Program-made: the position numbers and the translations under genes
Assembly: GCA_023460255.1 (NCBI GenBank)
Contig: JAEWQZ010000374.1
Location: 1-5,966, forward strand
Source of the DNA: Actinomycetes bacterium
Lineage (GTDB): Bacteria > Actinomycetota > Actinomycetes > Actinomycetales > Cellulomonadaceae
Length of the DNA: 5,966 nt
Direction of reading: 5' to 3'
Part shown: in pieces, positions 4,377-5,966 of the stretch
Layout of the letters: each line of letters starts with the position of its first letter
Position numbering within the stretch: position 1 is the stretch's first letter
Notes under the pieces: model-generated
Seen by the model: only the letters and a program-made list of their open reading frames with translations
The model's database searches: none
Told to the model about the DNA's origin: nothing

Positions 4377-5573
4377 TCAGCCGGCCTGGCAGGTCACGGT
4401 CGCACCGGCACCGGTGCCCGTGCCCTGGAAGCCGAAGGTGGTCGACTGGCCTGCCGCCAGCACACCGTTCCACGGTGCGTTGCGCACGGTCACCGACGCG
4501 CCGGTGCCGCTGGCGGCCCCGCTCCACAAGTGGCTCAGCGACCCGCTGGGCAGCTGCACCTGGACGTTCCAGCCCGACAGGGCCGTCGAGGCTGAGACGT
4601 CGACACTGGCGACGAAGCCGCCAGGCCACTGGTTGTCGACCCGGTACGTCGCCGTGCAGGCGGCGGGGTCGGGGTCGGGGTCGGGCTCAGGATCCGGGTC
4701 GGGCTCAGGATCCGGGTCGGGCTCGGGGTCCGGCTCCGTGAGGACGAGGTTCTTCTGCTGGACCGTCCACGGCGCGCGGCACAGCCCGCAGTCGGCGCCG
4801 ACGAACGCCCGCCCGGCCTCCGTGTCGCCCTTGAGCTGCCACCGGAACCACAGCTGGGCGACCCGGCCGAACTCGCCGCCGTCGGTCTCGTGGTACGTCC
4901 CGCCGTGCCCCACGTTCAGGTTCCCCATGAACGCCGGCAGCCCGGCCGGCAGGTTGCCCCAGTCCCGCATCGCGTTCTGGTAGGCGATGTCGCTCGGTCC
5001 GCCGATGACGTAGGCGATCGGGTGGTCCAGCCGGCGGAGCTGGTAGACGTCCCCCTGGTTGAGCAGCCCGCTGCTGAAGATCGCCGTCGTGCTCACCCGC
5101 GGGTCGCCGGAGACCGCGTACGCCTCGAGCCCGCCGCAGGAGAAGCCCGCGACGCCGATGTGCGCGGTGTCGATCCTCCCTCGCAGCGCGCTGCCCGACC
5201 GGGAGTTCTCCGCGACGGCCCAGTCCATGGCCTGGGTGAGCCACGCCGACGTCGAGCTGCCGCTCCCACCGGGCCGGCCGTTCGAGATCACGAGGAACCC
5301 GTGGGAGGCGATCTCCCGCAGGAAGTTCTGCGCCGAGGTGCCGTCCGCCGAGCAGGCACCGTTGCTCCACACGACGACGGGCATCGGTGCCGTCGGCAGG
5401 TTCACCGGCCGGTAGACCGTGTGGTTCGGCAGGGCCGACGTCGTCGTCCAGTCGGCGGGGTACGGGCCGGAGCCGCCGGGCGCGGCGACGGCGGGGCTGA
5501 GCCCGGCTGTCGAGATCAGGGCCCCGGCAGTGATCGTCGCGGCCAGCGCGACACGGGCGAGTGTTCGTCTCAT
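4377..5573 (-). CDS. Secreted alpha/beta hydrolase (esterase-like) with acidic Pro-Asp/Glu linker and C-terminal CBM2
   Basis: This 398-residue protein is probably a cellulose-anchored extracellular esterase. A signal peptide (1-30: MRRTLAR, hydrophobic core, cleavage after AVA or AAP) precedes the hydrolase domain (about 35-278). Visible features are VVVWSNGACSADG (66-78), probably the oxyanion-hole loop; the nucleophile elbow GFSCGG with Ser145; Asp195 in GGPSD, a good acid candidate; and His223 in NVGHGGTYHETDGG, the likely catalytic His. Cys74 lies by the oxyanion loop and Cys146 directly after the nucleophile. A CGLC motif is at 262-265. The linker (281-303) is purely Pro with Asp/Glu. 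The CBM2 (about 305-396) has Cys306/Cys395 and Trp316, Trp350, Trp368 at the cellulose-contact positions. GGAGG (plus-strand 5578-5582) lies four bases before the ATG. The fold is clear, but the substrate (acetyl, aryl or polyester) is not. GH62 lies just upstream in the same direction, suggesting joint action on arabinoxylan-cellulose material. Confidence 0.82.
   Translation of the reverse strand: MRRTLARVALAATITAGALISTAGLSPAVAAPGGSGPYPADWTTTSALPNHTVYRPVNLPTAPMPVVVWSNGACSADGTSAQNFLREIASHGFLVISNGRPGGSGSSTSAWLTQAMDWAVAENSRSGSALRGRIDTAHIGVAGFSCGGLEAYAVSGDPRVSTTAIFSSGLLNQGDVYQLRRLDHPIAYVIGGPSDIAYQNAMRDWGNLPAGLPAFMGNLNVGHGGTYHETDGGEFGRVAQLWFRWQLKGDTEAGRAFVGADCGLCRAPWTVQQKNLVLTEPDPEPDPDPEPDPDPEPDPDPDPAACTATYRVDNQWPGGFVASVDVSASTALSGWNVQVQLPSGSLSHLWSGAASGTGASVTVRNAPWNGVLAAGQSTTFGFQGTGTGAGATVTCQAG
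4665..4734 (-). repeat. 18-bp tandem repeat encoding the Pro-Asp/Glu linker
   Basis: On the plus strand, two identical 18-bp units (4681-4698 and 4699-4716, tcgggctcaggatccggg) are followed by a third, diverged unit (4717-4734). A 6-bp gggtcg-type run covers 4665-4680. The protein read-out alternates Pro with Asp or Glu over residues 281-303. The exact repetition at DNA level suggests recent unit duplication. Confidence 0.85.
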
Positions 5574-5606
5574 GGATCCTCCGTCGTCGGTCGTGTGGGC
5601 GTGGTC

Positions 5607-5640
5607 GGGCTGGGGCCCGGCGGCGACCGGGCCCCAGCCC
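5607..5640 (-). terminator. Strong hairpin after GH62 and immediately upstream of the CBM2 hydrolase
   Basis: A perfect 14-bp stem (gggctggggcccgg 5607-5620 with 5627-5640) encloses a 6-base loop (cggcga). It begins 9 bases after the GH62 stop and ends 33 bases before the hydrolase start codon. It could terminate GH62 transcription. Alternatively, because only 33 bases remain for a promoter and leader, it may be an intercistronic processing or attenuation hairpin in a GH62-hydrolase operon. No T-run follows. Confidence 0.7.
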
Positions 5641-5649
5641 CGTCCGGTC

Positions 5650-5966
5650 CTAGCGCTGCAGCGTCAGCAGACCCGGGCGGTACGGCAGCAGGCCGTAGTC
5701 ACCGCCGGAGCTCGGGCTGCGGCCCTGGTAGAGCAGCTGGAGGTTGCAGGGGTCGACCGTCATCGTCTGGTCGGCGTTCACCCGCAGCAGCTCGCCGTGG
5801 CTGATGTCGTTGGTCCAGGTGGCGCCGCTGTTGGCCTTGCCCGCGAACGGGTTGGACTCGGTGGCGGCCTGCGGCGTCCAGGAGCCACTCAGGCTGGTCG
5901 CCGTGAAGGAGCGGAAGTAGCGACCCTGGGAGCCGATCGCCTCGACGATCATCAGGTACCGGTCCT
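5650..5966 (-). CDS. GH62 alpha-L-arabinofuranosidase, C-terminal part (5' end beyond the window)
   Basis: About 104 C-terminal residues are visible, reading from the right edge (DRYLMIVEAIGSQGRYFRSF) to a TAG stop at 5650. They closely match the end of family GH62, which removes alpha-L-arabinofuranosyl side chains from arabinoxylan or arabinan outside the cell. Recognisable blocks are YLMIVEAIG, SLSGSWTPQAATESNPFAGKAN, WTNDISHGELLR, DPCNLQLLYQGR and LLPYRPGLLTLQ. The Glu in ISHGE corresponds to the probable catalytic acid of the family. The open frame continues without a stop to the window edge, so the internal ATG at 5952 is not the start. The protein ends with the catalytic fold and has no C-terminal CBM; any CBM would be N-terminal, outside this window. 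The gene is upstream of and co-oriented with the CBM2 hydrolase. Confidence 0.92.
   Translation of the reverse strand, partial: DRYLMIVEAIGSQGRYFRSFTATSLSGSWTPQAATESNPFAGKANSGATWTNDISHGELLRVNADQTMTVDPCNLQLLYQGRSPSSGGDYGLLPYRPGLLTLQR

Noticed and set aside
4705..5804. Long open frames on both strands overlapping the CBM2 hydrolase (4705-5370 minus, 4890-5804 plus)
   Set aside because: Arg/Gly/Pro-rich shadows without motifs; the hydrolase frame at 4377-5573 has all catalytic and CBM2 signatures.
5650..5952. A stand-alone 100-residue gene starting at ATG 5952
   Set aside because: The frame is open to the window edge and the upstream residues (DRYL) continue the GH62 match, so this is the end of a larger gene.
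1..5966. tRNA, rRNA, insertion sequence, integrase, attachment site, CRISPR or defence genes
   Set aside because: None was seen by eye on either strand; all substantial coding space is explained by the genes listed.

Overview
The window is very GC-rich. Its genes have strong Shine-Dalgarno sites, GTG as well as ATG starts, hairpin terminators without U-tracts, and secreted enzymes with cellulose-binding modules. This points to a cellulolytic actinobacterium, most likely Cellulomonas or a close relative in the Promicromonosporaceae/Cellulomonadaceae. The genus is inferred from style and architecture, not from a database match.

Layout. Positions 1-104 hold the start of a minus-strand gene cut by the left edge; it resembles the beginning of a periplasmic-binding-like sensor domain. 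A 219-base divergent control region (105-323) contains a long inverted repeat and a leader hairpin. At 324-1592 (+) lies a secreted CE1-type (feruloyl esterase/PHB-depolymerase-like) esterase with a Pro-Thr linker and a C-terminal CBM2. A strong bidirectional hairpin separates it from a convergent minus-strand membrane DUF305 protein (1697-2320). Divergent from that is a CPA1-type cation:proton antiporter (2440-3654, +), which converges on a minus-strand DUF421/YetF-like membrane protein (3709-4236). At 4377-5573 (-) is a second secreted alpha/beta hydrolase with an acidic Pro-Asp/Glu linker and another CBM2. At 5650-5966 (-) is the C-terminal end of a GH62 alpha-L-arabinofuranosidase that runs off the right edge.

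How the genes fit together. The secreted enzymes suit arabinoxylan debranching: GH62 releases arabinose side chains, the CE1-type esterase would release feruloyl or related esters carried on them, and the second CBM2 hydrolase is a further cellulose-anchored esterase of unknown substrate. The three membrane genes in the middle (a likely metal-binding DUF305 protein, a Na+ or K+/H+ antiporter and a DUF421 protein) look like an ion/stress block with no obvious catalytic link to the hydrolases.

Most notable structure. The two CBM2 esterases face each other across the membrane block. Each is followed at nearly the same distance by a hairpin whose 14-bp stem is almost identical, and the two CBM2-coding segments share an exact 21-bp inverted repeat. 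I do not see a clearly novel defence or mobile system. The best leads are the duplicated CBM2-plus-terminator module, the contrasting linkers, a probably leaderless antiporter, and CebR/CelR-like half-sites upstream of the first esterase.
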